Positions 1 to 9,214 of a stretch of DNA of 64,000 nucleotides are shown piece after piece. The translations under genes and the position numbers were made by a program. Every line of letters begins with the position of its first letter. The first letter of the stretch is position 1. A model generated the notes under the pieces. It was not told the origin of the DNA and ran no database searches. It saw nothing but the letters and a program-made list of their open reading frames with translations. Origin of the DNA: Hyphomicrobiales bacterium (lineage in GTDB: Bacteria; Pseudomonadota; Alphaproteobacteria; Rhizobiales; Rhizobiaceae); assembly GCA_900466005.1 (NCBI GenBank), contig UEGQ01000015.1:109735-173734 (forward strand). Direction: 5' to 3'.

Positions 1-120
1 CAGGACGCGGTGAGAGACGGTCTCCCGGCGCAACACGAAAGGCGTGACGAGGGCGGCGCCGAAGACGATCGCGACCACCGCGTAAGCCGATTGCAGCTCC
101 GTCGGATGCAGCGCGAGCAT
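1..120 (-). CDS. Partial CDS: N-terminus of a likely membrane glycan synthase
   Basis: An ATG on the minus strand at position 120 opens a frame that stays open to the window edge. It begins MLALHPTELQSAYAV and continues with a hydrophobic stretch and an Arg-rich LRRE segment, as at the N-terminus of a polytopic membrane protein. It starts 3 nt after the stop of the HlyD-type adaptor gene, so the two are almost certainly co-transcribed. In rhizobia a HlyD-like adaptor directly upstream of a family-2 glycosyltransferase is known from exopolysaccharide loci such as the mixed-linkage beta-glucan genes bgsB-bgsA. That identity is inferred from context only. About 40 codons are visible and no catalytic motif lies in the window. 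Confidence 0.5.
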   Translation of the reverse strand, partial: MLALHPTELQSAYAVVAIVFGAALVTPFVLRRETVSHRVL

Positions 121-123
121 GGG

Positions 124-1317
124 CTACCGCCAGAGCCGCCGCAGCCAGTCGAGCGGCCGGGCCTCGAAGAAGGCCCGGCCGGTTCGGCCGATGGCGCAGC
201 GAAGCTCATTGTCGCTCAACAGAGCCGGCACCGAAAGGGTGACATCGAACCGCTCGAGATGCCGCGGGCTCGGGGCGACGGCGAGATTTCGGTAGACGCC
301 TTCTGCTCCCGAACCCGCGAGACGGATGATCGTCGCATCGAAGATACGTGTCTCTCCCGTCGGGCGAAACTGCGCCGATTGGCCGTGTTGCAGGGTGTTG
401 TAGGTACCCTCCGTCACGCTCAGGGTCACGATGGTGGAATCGCAATCAACGAGCTGGAAGAGATCCTGCCCCTGCTCCACCCGCTCGCCACCGGTCGTCA
501 TCAGCGTCCAGAGGATGCCGTTGACATTGGCTGAGAGGTTGGCGTGGGAGATCCGGGCAAAGCGCAGGCGCTCTGCATTCAGGCGCTCGCGCTGTGCCGC
601 AAGGATGGCGATCTGTGCGGTGAGGGCAGTCGTCAGCTCCGATTCCTGCCAGCGCAGTTCACTGATCCGCTGCTCGGAATAGGGCGCGTCGTTGTAGCCG
701 TCGCCGAGGAAGACACCGCGCCCGCCGGCGTTGAGACCGACCTGTGCGGCGGCGGTTTCCGCGTGCGCCCTTTCGAGCTCGCGCTGGGCGACCTGCAGGC
801 GGGATTCGGCCTGTTCGAGCTCGCTCATCCGTTCTGCCCCGGTTGTCGTGAGCCTGCTCGCCCGGTCCAGCATACGTTGGTAGAGATGGATCTGCGCCTG
901 CCACGCCTGCTCGGCGGCCTTCGACGCGGCAAGTTCCGCCTTCATCTGTTCCTGCCGCTCGCGTTGATAGACGTTGGCGCGTTCCTGCAGCTTGGCGATC
1001 GCCTCGCGAACCGCGCCGAGCGCGCCTTCGAGCCGCGCGCGCTCGGCCTCGGCCTTCGCCCTTTCGTCGGCGAGGTCGGAGAGGCGGGAATTGTTGGCGA
1101 GATCGTCGTCGATGAAGCCGAGCGTCTGGCCGGCGCGCACCCTTGCGCCGAGAACCGGCGCGTCAAAGGTCAGGAGACCGGCGATCGGCGCCCTGACCGT
1201 GGTCAGCCTGGCATTGATGACGGCGTCCGCGCTGGCACCGGCCAAATGTTCTCCGATGATCACGAACAGTGCAAGTCCGACCAGAAGGACCCCGATTGTC
1301 AGCCGTGCAAGTCTCAT
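124..1317 (-). CDS. HlyD-type membrane-fusion/adaptor protein, polysaccharide-export context
   Basis: The 397-residue protein starts MRLARLTIG and has one N-terminal membrane helix (about residues 5-25). A first lipoyl-like half-motif (TVRAPIAGLL, near residue 40) follows, then a long Ala/Glu/Gln/Arg-rich coiled coil (about 75-265). A second half-motif (VNGILWTLMTTGGERVEQG) leads into a beta-rich C-terminal part. This is the layout of HlyD/EmrA periplasmic adaptors. The ATG at 1317 is chosen over one 15 codons upstream because GGGAGG lies 6 nt before it. The partial membrane-protein gene follows after 3 nt, suggesting an adaptor for glycan export, possibly BgsB-like. A drug-efflux role is less likely because no transporter of that kind is adjacent. 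Upstream (1371-1410) are two short inverted repeats of unknown role. Confidence 0.75.
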   Translation of the reverse strand: MRLARLTIGVLLVGLALFVIIGEHLAGASADAVINARLTTVRAPIAGLLTFDAPVLGARVRAGQTLGFIDDDLANNSRLSDLADERAKAEAERARLEGALGAVREAIAKLQERANVYQRERQEQMKAELAASKAAEQAWQAQIHLYQRMLDRASRLTTTGAERMSELEQAESRLQVAQRELERAHAETAAAQVGLNAGGRGVFLGDGYNDAPYSEQRISELRWQESELTTALTAQIAILAAQRERLNAERLRFARISHANLSANVNGILWTLMTTGGERVEQGQDLFQLVDCDSTIVTLSVTEGTYNTLQHGQSAQFRPTGETRIFDATIIRLAGSGAEGVYRNLAVAPSPRHLERFDVTLSVPALLSDNELRCAIGRTGRAFFEARPLDWLRRLWR

Positions 1318-1534
1318 CCGTCGCCTCCCGTATTCCGTGTCGAGGACTGTCTGGCCTGCCACTCAAAATAGCGGCAAACGGGGAGTGCCGCAGCTGGAAA
1401 GAGCGGTTGTTAACCGCAAAAGTTGAATCGGCTTAACGGGATGGCGCCATCTCCTCCCAATGAACAGGAGCTCGAGGTGGCCTCGACGAGGAGGTCGTGT
1501 GCCATTCCGTTACAACCGCGGCGAACGGCCGTCT

Positions 1535-3619
1535 TCAGTGGAGGAATACGCCGACGCTCGCTGCCCGTCCGGCGGCGTCGATGACCGTCAGCGTCGAGAA
1601 GCCGACGCCCTCCGGCGTCCATTCCGCCGTGCGCCTGCGCGAGCGGTCGCCCAGCGGGACGCCGTTCGCGAGCCAACGGAAGGGCGCGCGGCCGGCCTGC
1701 AGCTTGACGACCAGGGGAAGCGGCTTGCCGTCGGGGCCGGCTCCGAGTTCGACATGGGCGCCTTCCGGCGGGTAGACGATGCGTGGCGCCTTCTCCCGCG
1801 AGGATGTCGCGAGCAGGCCGTTGGCGCCCATCGAATAGCGGCGGAGGGCGGGCGGTAGATCGGGCTGCGCGATCCGTTCGGCGCCGGGCGGCGGGGAGGG
1901 CAGCGGTGTGCCGGCGACACCGGACTTGGCAAAGGCCTGGAAGAGGATCGGTGCGGCCGACCCGTAGCCGGTGATGCCGGGAACGGCGGCATTGTCCGGC
2001 CGTCCCACCCAGACGCCGAGCACGTAGCGCCCGTCGTAGCCGACGGACCAGGCGTCGCGGTAACCGTAGCTGGTCCCTGTCTTGTAGGCGATGCCGAGCG
2101 GACGGCTGCCGAGCGGCGGCAGGACGCCGCGCAGGATATCCGTGACGTTCCAGGCGGCGACCGGCTCCATCAGCGGCGCGCCGTCGATCGGTTCGGCGGT
2201 CTCCCGCACTCCGTCGCCGAGCCGGATCGGCGAGCCGCGATTGGCCAGCGCCGCATAGGCCTGGACGATATCCTTCAGCGTCACGCCGGCACCGCCGAGG
2301 GCGATCGCAAGGCCCGGAGCTTCGCCGGTCGGCAGCGCCAGCCGAACGCCCGTCCGACGTAACCGCGACAGCAGTTCGGCCGCGCCGACGGCGTCGAGCA
2401 GGCGGACGGCAGGGACGTTCAGCGACAGCTGCAGCGCCTGGCGGATGCTGACGTCGCCCTGGTAGGTCATGTCGAAATTGCGCGGCCGGTAGCCGAAGAA
2501 ATCGGCCGGACGGTCCTCGATGATCGTCTCCTGCGCGATCAGGCCCTGCTCGAAGGCGAGCCCGTAGATGAAGGGCTTGAGGGTCGAGCCGGGCGAGCGC
2601 TCCGCCCGCGTCATGTCGATCCAGCCATAGCGCGCGGCATCGAAATAGTCGGCGGAGCCCACCTCCGCGATGATCTCGCCGGTCGTGGCATCGGCCATCA
2701 GCATGGCGAGCGAGGTCCGCGCCGGCAGGTCGACGGCCGCCTGACGGGCGACGGTTTCGAGCTCGGTCTGCACGGATTTCCGGAGTGTCGAGTGATGGAT
2801 GCGGGCCTGCGGATCGCTGCGCCGCGCCGCCTCGGCGAGGTGGGCGGCAAGGGCAGGCAGCGCCAGCCGTTCCTTGGGCACCGTGGCGGTCCCGGCGCGG
2901 GCGACCTCGCGCGCCTCCATCATGCCGTAGGACTGCATGCGTTCGAGGACGCGCTGCCGGGCGGTCTGCGCGGCTTTCGGGTTGCGGTCCGGCCGGCGCA
3001 GTTCGGGAAGCTGCGGGAGAGCCACCAGCAGGGCCGCCTCGGCGACCGTCAGCCGCTTCGGCTCCTTGCCGAAATAGGCGAGGCTTGCCGCGCGCACGCC
3101 CTCCAGGTTGCCGCCATAGGGGGCGTGGGTGAGGTAGAGATCGAGGATCTGCTGTTTCGACAGCCGTCGCTCGATCTGCAGCGCCCGCAGGATCTGCAGG
3201 AACTTTGCCGAAAAGGAGCGCTCCCGGCGCGGTTCCATGAGGCGGGCGACCTGCATCGACAGCGTCGAACCGCCGGATACGATGCGGCCGTTCGAGACAA
3301 ACTGCAGCGCAGCGCGCGCGAGCGCAATGACGTCGACGCCCGGATGGTCGTAGTAGCGGCGATCCTCGTAGGCGATCAGCATCTCGACGAAACGCGGATC
3401 GACGTCGGCGCTCGTCGTCTTCAGCCGCCAGCGCCCCTCGGGGGTGGCGAAGGCCCGGAGCAACTGGCCGTCCGCATCGAGCAGCTCCGTCGACACGGTG
3501 TCGTCCGCCGCAATCGGCGGCGGATACGCCGCGTCGAGGGCGTCGAGCCCCCAAAGCGTACCCGCCGCCATGAGAACGGCGAGGCCGGCGGCGGCAGCGA
3601 TTTTCTTCCAGCCGGGCAT
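1535..3619 (-). CDS. pbpC: Penicillin-binding protein 1C (bifunctional glycosyltransferase/transpeptidase)
   Basis: PBP1C polymerises lipid-II glycan strands and may cross-link them in the periplasm. The 694-residue protein has an N-terminal membrane anchor (about residues 7-25). The GT51 domain carries the catalytic Glu in AYEDRRYYDHPGVD (E85) and the GGSTLSMQVARL motif. The transpeptidase domain has SPGSTLKPF (SxxK Ser near 343), LSLNVPAVRLLD and KTGTSYGYRDAWSVGY (near 512). A C-terminal beta domain typical of PBP1C covers about 600-690. All key residues are present. Its ATG overlaps the TGA of the upstream alpha-2-macroglobulin gene (TGATG), indicating translational coupling. This gene pair is conserved in many Gram-negatives (yfhM-pbpC in E. 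coli). Confidence 0.95.
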   Translation of the reverse strand: MPGWKKIAAAAGLAVLMAAGTLWGLDALDAAYPPPIAADDTVSTELLDADGQLLRAFATPEGRWRLKTTSADVDPRFVEMLIAYEDRRYYDHPGVDVIALARAALQFVSNGRIVSGGSTLSMQVARLMEPRRERSFSAKFLQILRALQIERRLSKQQILDLYLTHAPYGGNLEGVRAASLAYFGKEPKRLTVAEAALLVALPQLPELRRPDRNPKAAQTARQRVLERMQSYGMMEAREVARAGTATVPKERLALPALAAHLAEAARRSDPQARIHHSTLRKSVQTELETVARQAAVDLPARTSLAMLMADATTGEIIAEVGSADYFDAARYGWIDMTRAERSPGSTLKPFIYGLAFEQGLIAQETIIEDRPADFFGYRPRNFDMTYQGDVSIRQALQLSLNVPAVRLLDAVGAAELLSRLRRTGVRLALPTGEAPGLAIALGGAGVTLKDIVQAYAALANRGSPIRLGDGVRETAEPIDGAPLMEPVAAWNVTDILRGVLPPLGSRPLGIAYKTGTSYGYRDAWSVGYDGRYVLGVWVGRPDNAAVPGITGYGSAAPILFQAFAKSGVAGTPLPSPPPGAERIAQPDLPPALRRYSMGANGLLATSSREKAPRIVYPPEGAHVELGAGPDGKPLPLVVKLQAGRAPFRWLANGVPLGDRSRRRTAEWTPEGVGFSTLTVIDAAGRAASVGVFLH

Positions 3620-6600
3620 CAGGGTGCCGCCTTGACCTCCATGCGGCCGGTTGCGGTCCGCGCGGAGTATTCCGGCCGGTACATGTCCTCGACCTGCGCC
3701 GCCGGATGGGCGTAGGTGCCCGGCGTCACGGCGCGCACGACATAGGCGAGGGTGATCTCCTCGTCATTGTCGGCAGGCCGGTCGATCGCCGCCACGAAGC
3801 GGTCGTTGCGGAATTCGAGATGCGCGGGCTCGGTCTCGCCGATCCAGTCGAAGTTTTCGAGCTGGGCGCTGTCGACGAGGCTCGGATTGTCGATCTCGAA
3901 GCCCGCCGGCAGAAGGTCGGTGATGAGGATCTGCGAGGGCCAGCTGTCGGCCTCGGTGACCGAGAGAACGACGACGTAGCGTTCGTTCTGCTGCGCTTCG
4001 GTGACGTTCGCCTCCTCGCCGTCGAGCGTGTAATAGGTGCGCTCGATGGTGAAGCCCTCGCCACCGGCGGGGGGCGCTTCCTTCGGTGCCGCGACCGTCG
4101 TCACCGCCGCGGTGATCGGCGCGCTGCTGCGGTTGGTGAGCACAACGGGCCGGGCGAGCAGTTCGTCGCCGGGAATGGTCGCCATGTAGCCGCCGGTATG
4201 GCTCGCGCCGTTGACGTCGACCTTGAGCGCATCGTCACCTTTCTGCAGGGCGCGGGCGGCGAGCAGCGTCCAGGTCTGTTCCTGGGTGCTGGTGTAGCGC
4301 TTGGTCGAAAGCTCACGGGTGACGGTCTTGCTGAGACCCGACAGGATCGGCGGCACCGGCCGGCTCTCCGCAGCGAGCGCGAGGATCGCCGCGCCGTCGC
4401 GCAGCGTGCTGCCGTAATAGTCGGCATAGTTGAAGCTGACCTTGGTCAGAACGGCCTTTTCCGTCATGCCGGCGGCCTCGGTGAAGATCGCCTTGGAGCG
4501 CTGCCCGTCGCCGTAGAGCGCAAGTGCCGCGGCGAGATGGGCCTTGGAGAGCGGCGTCGGGAACTCGCCGAGCCGGGTGTCGGCATAGTAGCGCAGGTCG
4601 CTGATCGCCGCCCGCTTGTTGCGCGCAAGCACGTAGAGCGCATAGGCGAGCTCGTCGCCGCGGTCCTTGACGTCGATGTCGTAGCCGGTCTGGTTCTGCA
4701 GGTTGTCGAGCGCCTGGATCATCGCCTGGTCCGGCACCTCGAAATTCTGCTCGCGGGCGCGGGTCAGGAACTCGGTGACGTAGGAGTCGAGCCAGAGATC
4801 GCCGTAGCCGGGCGACCACAGGCCGAAACTGCCGCTCGAGGACTGGTAGGAAAGGACGCGGTAGATCGCATCCTGCACGCGCTTGGTGATTTCCTCCTGC
4901 TGCGGCAGGCCGGAGACGGCCGACAGCTCGTTGAAATAGAGGAGCGGCAGGGCGCGACTGGTGGTCTGTTCGGCGCAACCGTAGGGGTAGCGGTCGAGGC
5001 TCATCAGCAGGGCAGGGATGTCGAAGCCTTCGGCCCGCATGACGTTCAGGCTGACCGAGGCATCCTGCAGGATGCTGTCGGCAAGCAGTTCTCCGTCGAC
5101 GATCAGGCTCTTGCCCGCGGCAATCGTCAGCGAGCGGCGCTCGGCGACCGGCAGCGTGGCTGGACGGACCGGGATTTCCAGCGACTGGTCAATGGAAAGT
5201 CCGGCGCCGGTGAGCGCGATGTCGATGCGTCCGGTCCCCGCCTCCGTACCGGTGAGGGGCAGGTTGATCGCGGTCTTCCCGCCCTGGGTCAGGTTCACCG
5301 TCTGGCTGGCGGCCGAGGTGTCGACCGCGAGCGCGGTGTTCGTCGTCACCTCAAGCTGGTAGTCGCCGGACGGCGCGTCGGTTGCGGTGATCTCGAGCCT
5401 CAGGCGGCTCTCGTCGCCGGGGCTCAGGAATCGCGGCATGCTGGCGGTGACGACGACCGGATCGCGAATGACGACATCGGTGCTGGCGTGTCCGACGCCG
5501 GTCTTGCTCCAGGCGACCGCCATGACGCGGGCGGTGCCGTTGAACTGCGGAATGTCGAAGCTCACTTCCGCCTTGCCTTCGCTGTCGAGCTTCAGAGGTC
5601 CGGAGAAGAAAGCGACCAGTTTTTCGGTCGGCGGCTTGCCCTGCAGCGGCATCTGCGCGCCGTCGCCACCAGTGCGAAGCCGGCCCATGGCGCCGAGCGA
5701 GCCGTCGATCAGCCGCCCGTAGAGGTCGCGGATCTCAAGGCCGAGGCGGCGCTGGCCGAAATACCAGCCCTCCGGATCGGGCGCTTCGTAGCGCGTCAGG
5801 TTCAGGATGCCGACGTCGACGGCAGCGACCGTGACATAGGCCTCCTCGCCGATGCCCGCACCCTTCACCTGAACGGGAATGGTGAGCGGCTGGCGCGGCA
5901 GCGTCTTTTCCGGCGGCGCGAGGCTGACCTCGAGCTTGTTGGCACCCGGATCGACGGCGAGCCAGCTGACGCCGATCGCCCGCATCGGCATGCGGCTTTC
6001 CTGGGCCTCGCCGGGGCGGAAGAGGGTCGCCGTGACATAGGCGCCGGCGCCCCATTTGTCGGTGACCGGCAGGTCGACCTCGCCACCCTCGGCGGGAATG
6101 GTCGCCGTCTGTGTGGTGATCAGGTTGTCGGTGCCGACCGTCACCAGAAGCTCGCCGGCGAAGCGCGGCGATACCTTGAGCTTGGCCGTCTCGCCGATCG
6201 CGTAGGTTTCCTTGTCGAGGCCGATTTCCAGCGCGTCGGGCGTTTCCGTCGAGCTTGCCTCGACGTACCAGCCGGCCTCGAACTCGACGCTGCTCGCCGG
6301 GCCGTCGGCAACCGCGGACTCGATCTCGAGACGATAGCGTCCCCAGGCGACGGGCACCGAGATCGCGGCGCCGTCGGTGGTGATGTCGACGGTGCCGTCG
6401 GCGATCTGCTTGGTGGTGATGATCGGTTCATAGGTCCAGGAGCTTCCGTCCCGGTACCATTGGTAGTTGCGCTCGAGATTGACGAGGCGCCACTTGGCAC
6501 CCTGAAGCGGTTGCTTCTTGCCTTCCGCGTCGATCGCGATCACGTGGAAGCGGGCCTGCGTGTTCTCGGCGAGATCGCCGGAGAATTCCGGCTTGATGCC

Positions 6601-9075
6601 GATCATCGGGCCTTCCGGACGGACCGGCAGGGTGAGGGTGCGCTCGATGGCGCGGCCGCCGCCTTCCTGCATCCGCACGACGACGTCGGCATTCAGCATC
6701 TGCGTCGTCGAGGGTACCTCGTCCAGCGACACTTCGAAGCTCGCCTTGCCTTCCTCGTCGAGGACCGGCAGGTCTTCGAGCGTCAGACGGGTCTCCTCGT
6801 CCGTCTCCTCGTCCACGAGCCCGAACTGGTAGTTCTCGAAGGCGGTGCTGGTGCGGCTGCGCTTCAGGTTGACCTCGCCTTCGAGGATCAGGCCCGCCGC
6901 CGGCGCGCCGTAGAGATAGCGGCCGTCGACGTCGACGGTCACCGGCGTGCCGATCGCGATGTCCTTCGCCTCGCTCGTCAGGTCGAACTCGGTGCGGTCG
7001 GGCACGAAATCGTCGACGAGGAACTGTTTCTGGCCGATCGCCGCCTTCTTGGGGTCGGTGTAGATCTGCATGGTCCAGGTGCCGCGCATGGCGCTTGCGA
7101 GCAGCGGCAGGTCGACCGCATAGCCGCCGAGCGTCGAGTCCGTCTCGACCATGCGGCGGTATTCGACGCCGTCGGGCCGCGTGAAGACGAAGGTGAGCGG
7201 CAGGTCGGTGATGGCGCTTGCGCCGGTATCGCGGGCAAGGGCGGCCGCATGAACCGTCTCGCCGGGGCGGTAGATACCGCGTTCCGTCCAGGGCAGGATG
7301 TCTATCGCGCCCGGCGCAGGGCGGCCGGTGACGCCGCGGTCGGAGAGGTCGAAGCCGGCCCGTTTCATGTCGAGGAAGACATAGTCGTCCTCGCCCTTCT
7401 TCGCGGTGATCGCGGCGGGCGCGAGTGCCGCTCCGCCACGGATCAGCCCGGCGTCGAAACGGGCGTGGCCGTCGGCATCGGTCACCGCCGTGCCGAGGAC
7501 TTCGTTGTTGGTCGCCAGCAGTTGCAGTTCGACGCCGGAAAGCGGCTTTGCACTTGCCAGCGACCGGGCGAAGACGTTCAACCCGTCCGTGCCGGCAAAG
7601 GTCTGCAGTCCGATGTCGGAGACGAGGAACCACTGCGTGGCGCGCTGGTTCCAGTCCTCGACACGGCTGCCGGCGGCGGCCGCCGTCAGGACATAGATGC
7701 CCGGCTGGCGCTTCGGCAGGGCCTCGTCGACGGGGAAGCTCGTCACGACGTCCTTGTTGAGTTCGCTGGTGATCTCGATCTTGCCCTGCCAGACGAGTTC
7801 GCCGGATTCGTCCTCGATGCGGCTCGCATCATAGCCGTCGAGCTGGGTCAGGAATTTCGACTGCGCGAGCATCGGGGCGATGTTGCGCTCGCCGATACGG
7901 TAGAGTTTCAGGTCGGCGCTGTCGGTGTTGACGGAGACGATCGGAATGCCGCGGCGGGCGGTGGACGGCAGGACGAAACTGTCGCCGGTGAAGCGGACGG
8001 TCGGCGAACGGTCGCGGACGTAGATCGAGAGGTCGACCTGCGAGAGCAGCGGCTCGTCGACGGAAGAGGGCAGGCCGGCACGCAGCGCGAGCGTGTAACG
8101 GGCGCCATGCTGCAGGCCCTCGACGCAGATCTGGTTGTCCTTGGCCTCGACCGCCTTGGCCGGAGCGCCGTCGAGGAGGACGAAGGGCGCATAGTCGACG
8201 CCGCGCTTGACGAGCGGATCGGAGAACTGGACGCAGGCACGCGGGGTCGCGCTGTCGGTATCGATCGTATGTTCGACGACGCGGAAACCCTTGGTCTCAC
8301 GCAGTTCGTTGTAGGCGGTCTGGACGGTCTTCGCCGTCACCAGCGCGAGGCTCGCCTTGTAGGAGCTGAGCGCGGCGCGGTAGTTCTCGCTGTTCTCGAA
8401 GGCCTTGGCGAGTACGGCAAGCACGTCGGCACGCGCCTGTGCGGTGCGGGTGAGCTGATAGCCGTTGAGCGCCATCGCGGCGGCCTCGGCGGCAATGTCC
8501 GTCCGGCCGGTGACGGCATTGAGCGAGCGGGCGGTTTCCGTCCAGAGGCCGGCATCGTCCGGGGTGACGGAGAGTGCCGCCTTGAAGACGGCGAGCGCCG
8601 AATCGTAGTTGCCGGCGGAGAGTTCGCTGTTGGCGAACATCAGGAGGCCGGCCTGCCCGAGCTGCTCCTGCTCCTCGGTGATCGAGAGATTGTCGCGCAT
8701 CGCCTGCGCATCCTGGCGCAGCTGGTCCGAGAGGAAGGGCAGACGGGACGGTGCGCCGATGTCCGGCTCGGCGGCGGTGACGATCTTGCCGGCGATGGCG
8801 CCGGGGAAGGTGTCGAGACGGCTGAAGTCGGATTTCAGGAAGCACCACTTCACCTTCGGATTGTAGGTGAACGCGCGGCAGGACTGGTCGGCGATGCAGC
8901 TCTCCCGGCACTGGTCGAGGGAGACGTTCTGCTCGGTCCTGAGATCGAACCCGAAATAGTCGCCGTCCTTGGTGATGACGACCGAGCGCGTCGGCTCGGC
9001 GGAGCCGGCCGTAAGGGCCGAACTCAAGAGGCTGAAGGCAAAAACGAAGAAACCGATAGACTTGCGCATCGACAT
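3619..9075 (-). CDS. Alpha-2-macroglobulin family protein with N-terminal PAN domain and thioester
   Basis: Bacterial alpha-2-macroglobulins are periplasmic protease traps; those encoded beside PBP1C are thought to protect the envelope when the wall is breached. This one has 1818 residues. It starts with a signal peptide (KSIGFFVFAFSLLSSALTAG) that lacks a lipobox Cys, so it looks soluble or held by a partner, unlike E. coli YfhM, which is a lipoprotein. Next is a Cys-rich PAN/Apple-like module (about residues 28-85, with DQCRESCIADQSCRAFTYNP), then a helical repeat-like segment, then many macroglobulin beta domains. The thioester motif YGCAEQ is intact (Cys near 1367) and is followed by the alpha/alpha thioester domain. 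It is first in a two-gene operon with pbpC. Confidence 0.93.
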   Translation of the reverse strand: MSMRKSIGFFVFAFSLLSSALTAGSAEPTRSVVITKDGDYFGFDLRTEQNVSLDQCRESCIADQSCRAFTYNPKVKWCFLKSDFSRLDTFPGAIAGKIVTAAEPDIGAPSRLPFLSDQLRQDAQAMRDNLSITEEQEQLGQAGLLMFANSELSAGNYDSALAVFKAALSVTPDDAGLWTETARSLNAVTGRTDIAAEAAAMALNGYQLTRTAQARADVLAVLAKAFENSENYRAALSSYKASLALVTAKTVQTAYNELRETKGFRVVEHTIDTDSATPRACVQFSDPLVKRGVDYAPFVLLDGAPAKAVEAKDNQICVEGLQHGARYTLALRAGLPSSVDEPLLSQVDLSIYVRDRSPTVRFTGDSFVLPSTARRGIPIVSVNTDSADLKLYRIGERNIAPMLAQSKFLTQLDGYDASRIEDESGELVWQGKIEITSELNKDVVTSFPVDEALPKRQPGIYVLTAAAAGSRVEDWNQRATQWFLVSDIGLQTFAGTDGLNVFARSLASAKPLSGVELQLLATNNEVLGTAVTDADGHARFDAGLIRGGAALAPAAITAKKGEDDYVFLDMKRAGFDLSDRGVTGRPAPGAIDILPWTERGIYRPGETVHAAALARDTGASAITDLPLTFVFTRPDGVEYRRMVETDSTLGGYAVDLPLLASAMRGTWTMQIYTDPKKAAIGQKQFLVDDFVPDRTEFDLTSEAKDIAIGTPVTVDVDGRYLYGAPAAGLILEGEVNLKRSRTSTAFENYQFGLVDEETDEETRLTLEDLPVLDEEGKASFEVSLDEVPSTTQMLNADVVVRMQEGGGRAIERTLTLPVRPEGPMIGIKPEFSGDLAENTQARFHVIAIDAEGKKQPLQGAKWRLVNLERNYQWYRDGSSWTYEPIITTKQIADGTVDITTDGAAISVPVAWGRYRLEIESAVADGPASSVEFEAGWYVEASSTETPDALEIGLDKETYAIGETAKLKVSPRFAGELLVTVGTDNLITTQTATIPAEGGEVDLPVTDKWGAGAYVTATLFRPGEAQESRMPMRAIGVSWLAVDPGANKLEVSLAPPEKTLPRQPLTIPVQVKGAGIGEEAYVTVAAVDVGILNLTRYEAPDPEGWYFGQRRLGLEIRDLYGRLIDGSLGAMGRLRTGGDGAQMPLQGKPPTEKLVAFFSGPLKLDSEGKAEVSFDIPQFNGTARVMAVAWSKTGVGHASTDVVIRDPVVVTASMPRFLSPGDESRLRLEITATDAPSGDYQLEVTTNTALAVDTSAASQTVNLTQGGKTAINLPLTGTEAGTGRIDIALTGAGLSIDQSLEIPVRPATLPVAERRSLTIAAGKSLIVDGELLADSILQDASVSLNVMRAEGFDIPALLMSLDRYPYGCAEQTTSRALPLLYFNELSAVSGLPQQEEITKRVQDAIYRVLSYQSSSGSFGLWSPGYGDLWLDSYVTEFLTRAREQNFEVPDQAMIQALDNLQNQTGYDIDVKDRGDELAYALYVLARNKRAAISDLRYYADTRLGEFPTPLSKAHLAAALALYGDGQRSKAIFTEAAGMTEKAVLTKVSFNYADYYGSTLRDGAAILALAAESRPVPPILSGLSKTVTRELSTKRYTSTQEQTWTLLAARALQKGDDALKVDVNGASHTGGYMATIPGDELLARPVVLTNRSSAPITAAVTTVAAPKEAPPAGGEGFTIERTYYTLDGEEANVTEAQQNERYVVVLSVTEADSWPSQILITDLLPAGFEIDNPSLVDSAQLENFDWIGETEPAHLEFRNDRFVAAIDRPADNDEEITLAYVVRAVTPGTYAHPAAQVEDMYRPEYSARTATGRMEVKAAP

Positions 9076-9103
9076 GCCCCCTCTACGCTGTCCGTCCAGA
9101 CGG

Positions 9104-9137
9104 CTAAAGTGTTCTGACTAAAGCGGTCGGTTGTCAA
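9104..9137 (-). promoter_or_regulatory. Candidate sigma-70 promoter for the alpha-2-macroglobulin/pbpC operon
   Basis: On the minus strand a perfect TTGACA lies at 9137-9132, about 57 nt before the ATG at 9075. A poor -10 match (around AACACT) follows about 17-18 nt later. The -35 element is convincing, the -10 is not. Confidence 0.3.
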
Positions 9138-9214
9138 TCGCGCGCATGCACAAGTCATGCGTCAGCCTTCGTCGAAAACTGGGCGAACGTTGACGTAGAG
9201 GGCGTGTCTGGCGC

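Noticed and set aside
1371..1410. Two short inverted repeats upstream of the HlyD-type gene as a terminator
   Set aside because: No T-run follows on either strand and the stems are only 6 bp. They may be chance in GC-rich DNA.
3706..9117. An open frame of about 1800 codons on the plus strand opposite the alpha-2-macroglobulin gene
   Set aside because: Its translation is Arg/Gly/Asp/Glu-rich with no domain, and it mirrors a clear gene. High-GC codon bias keeps the antisense frame open. The same applies to long antisense frames opposite uvrD, lpiA, the RND pump, the AsmA-family gene, the HerA-like gene and ilvI.
9142..9160. CGCATG/CATGCG hairpin between the alpha-2-macroglobulin and flavoprotein genes as a terminator
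   Set aside because: It is a short stem with no T-tract, and the gap also has to hold the upstream region of the alpha-2-macroglobulin promoter.
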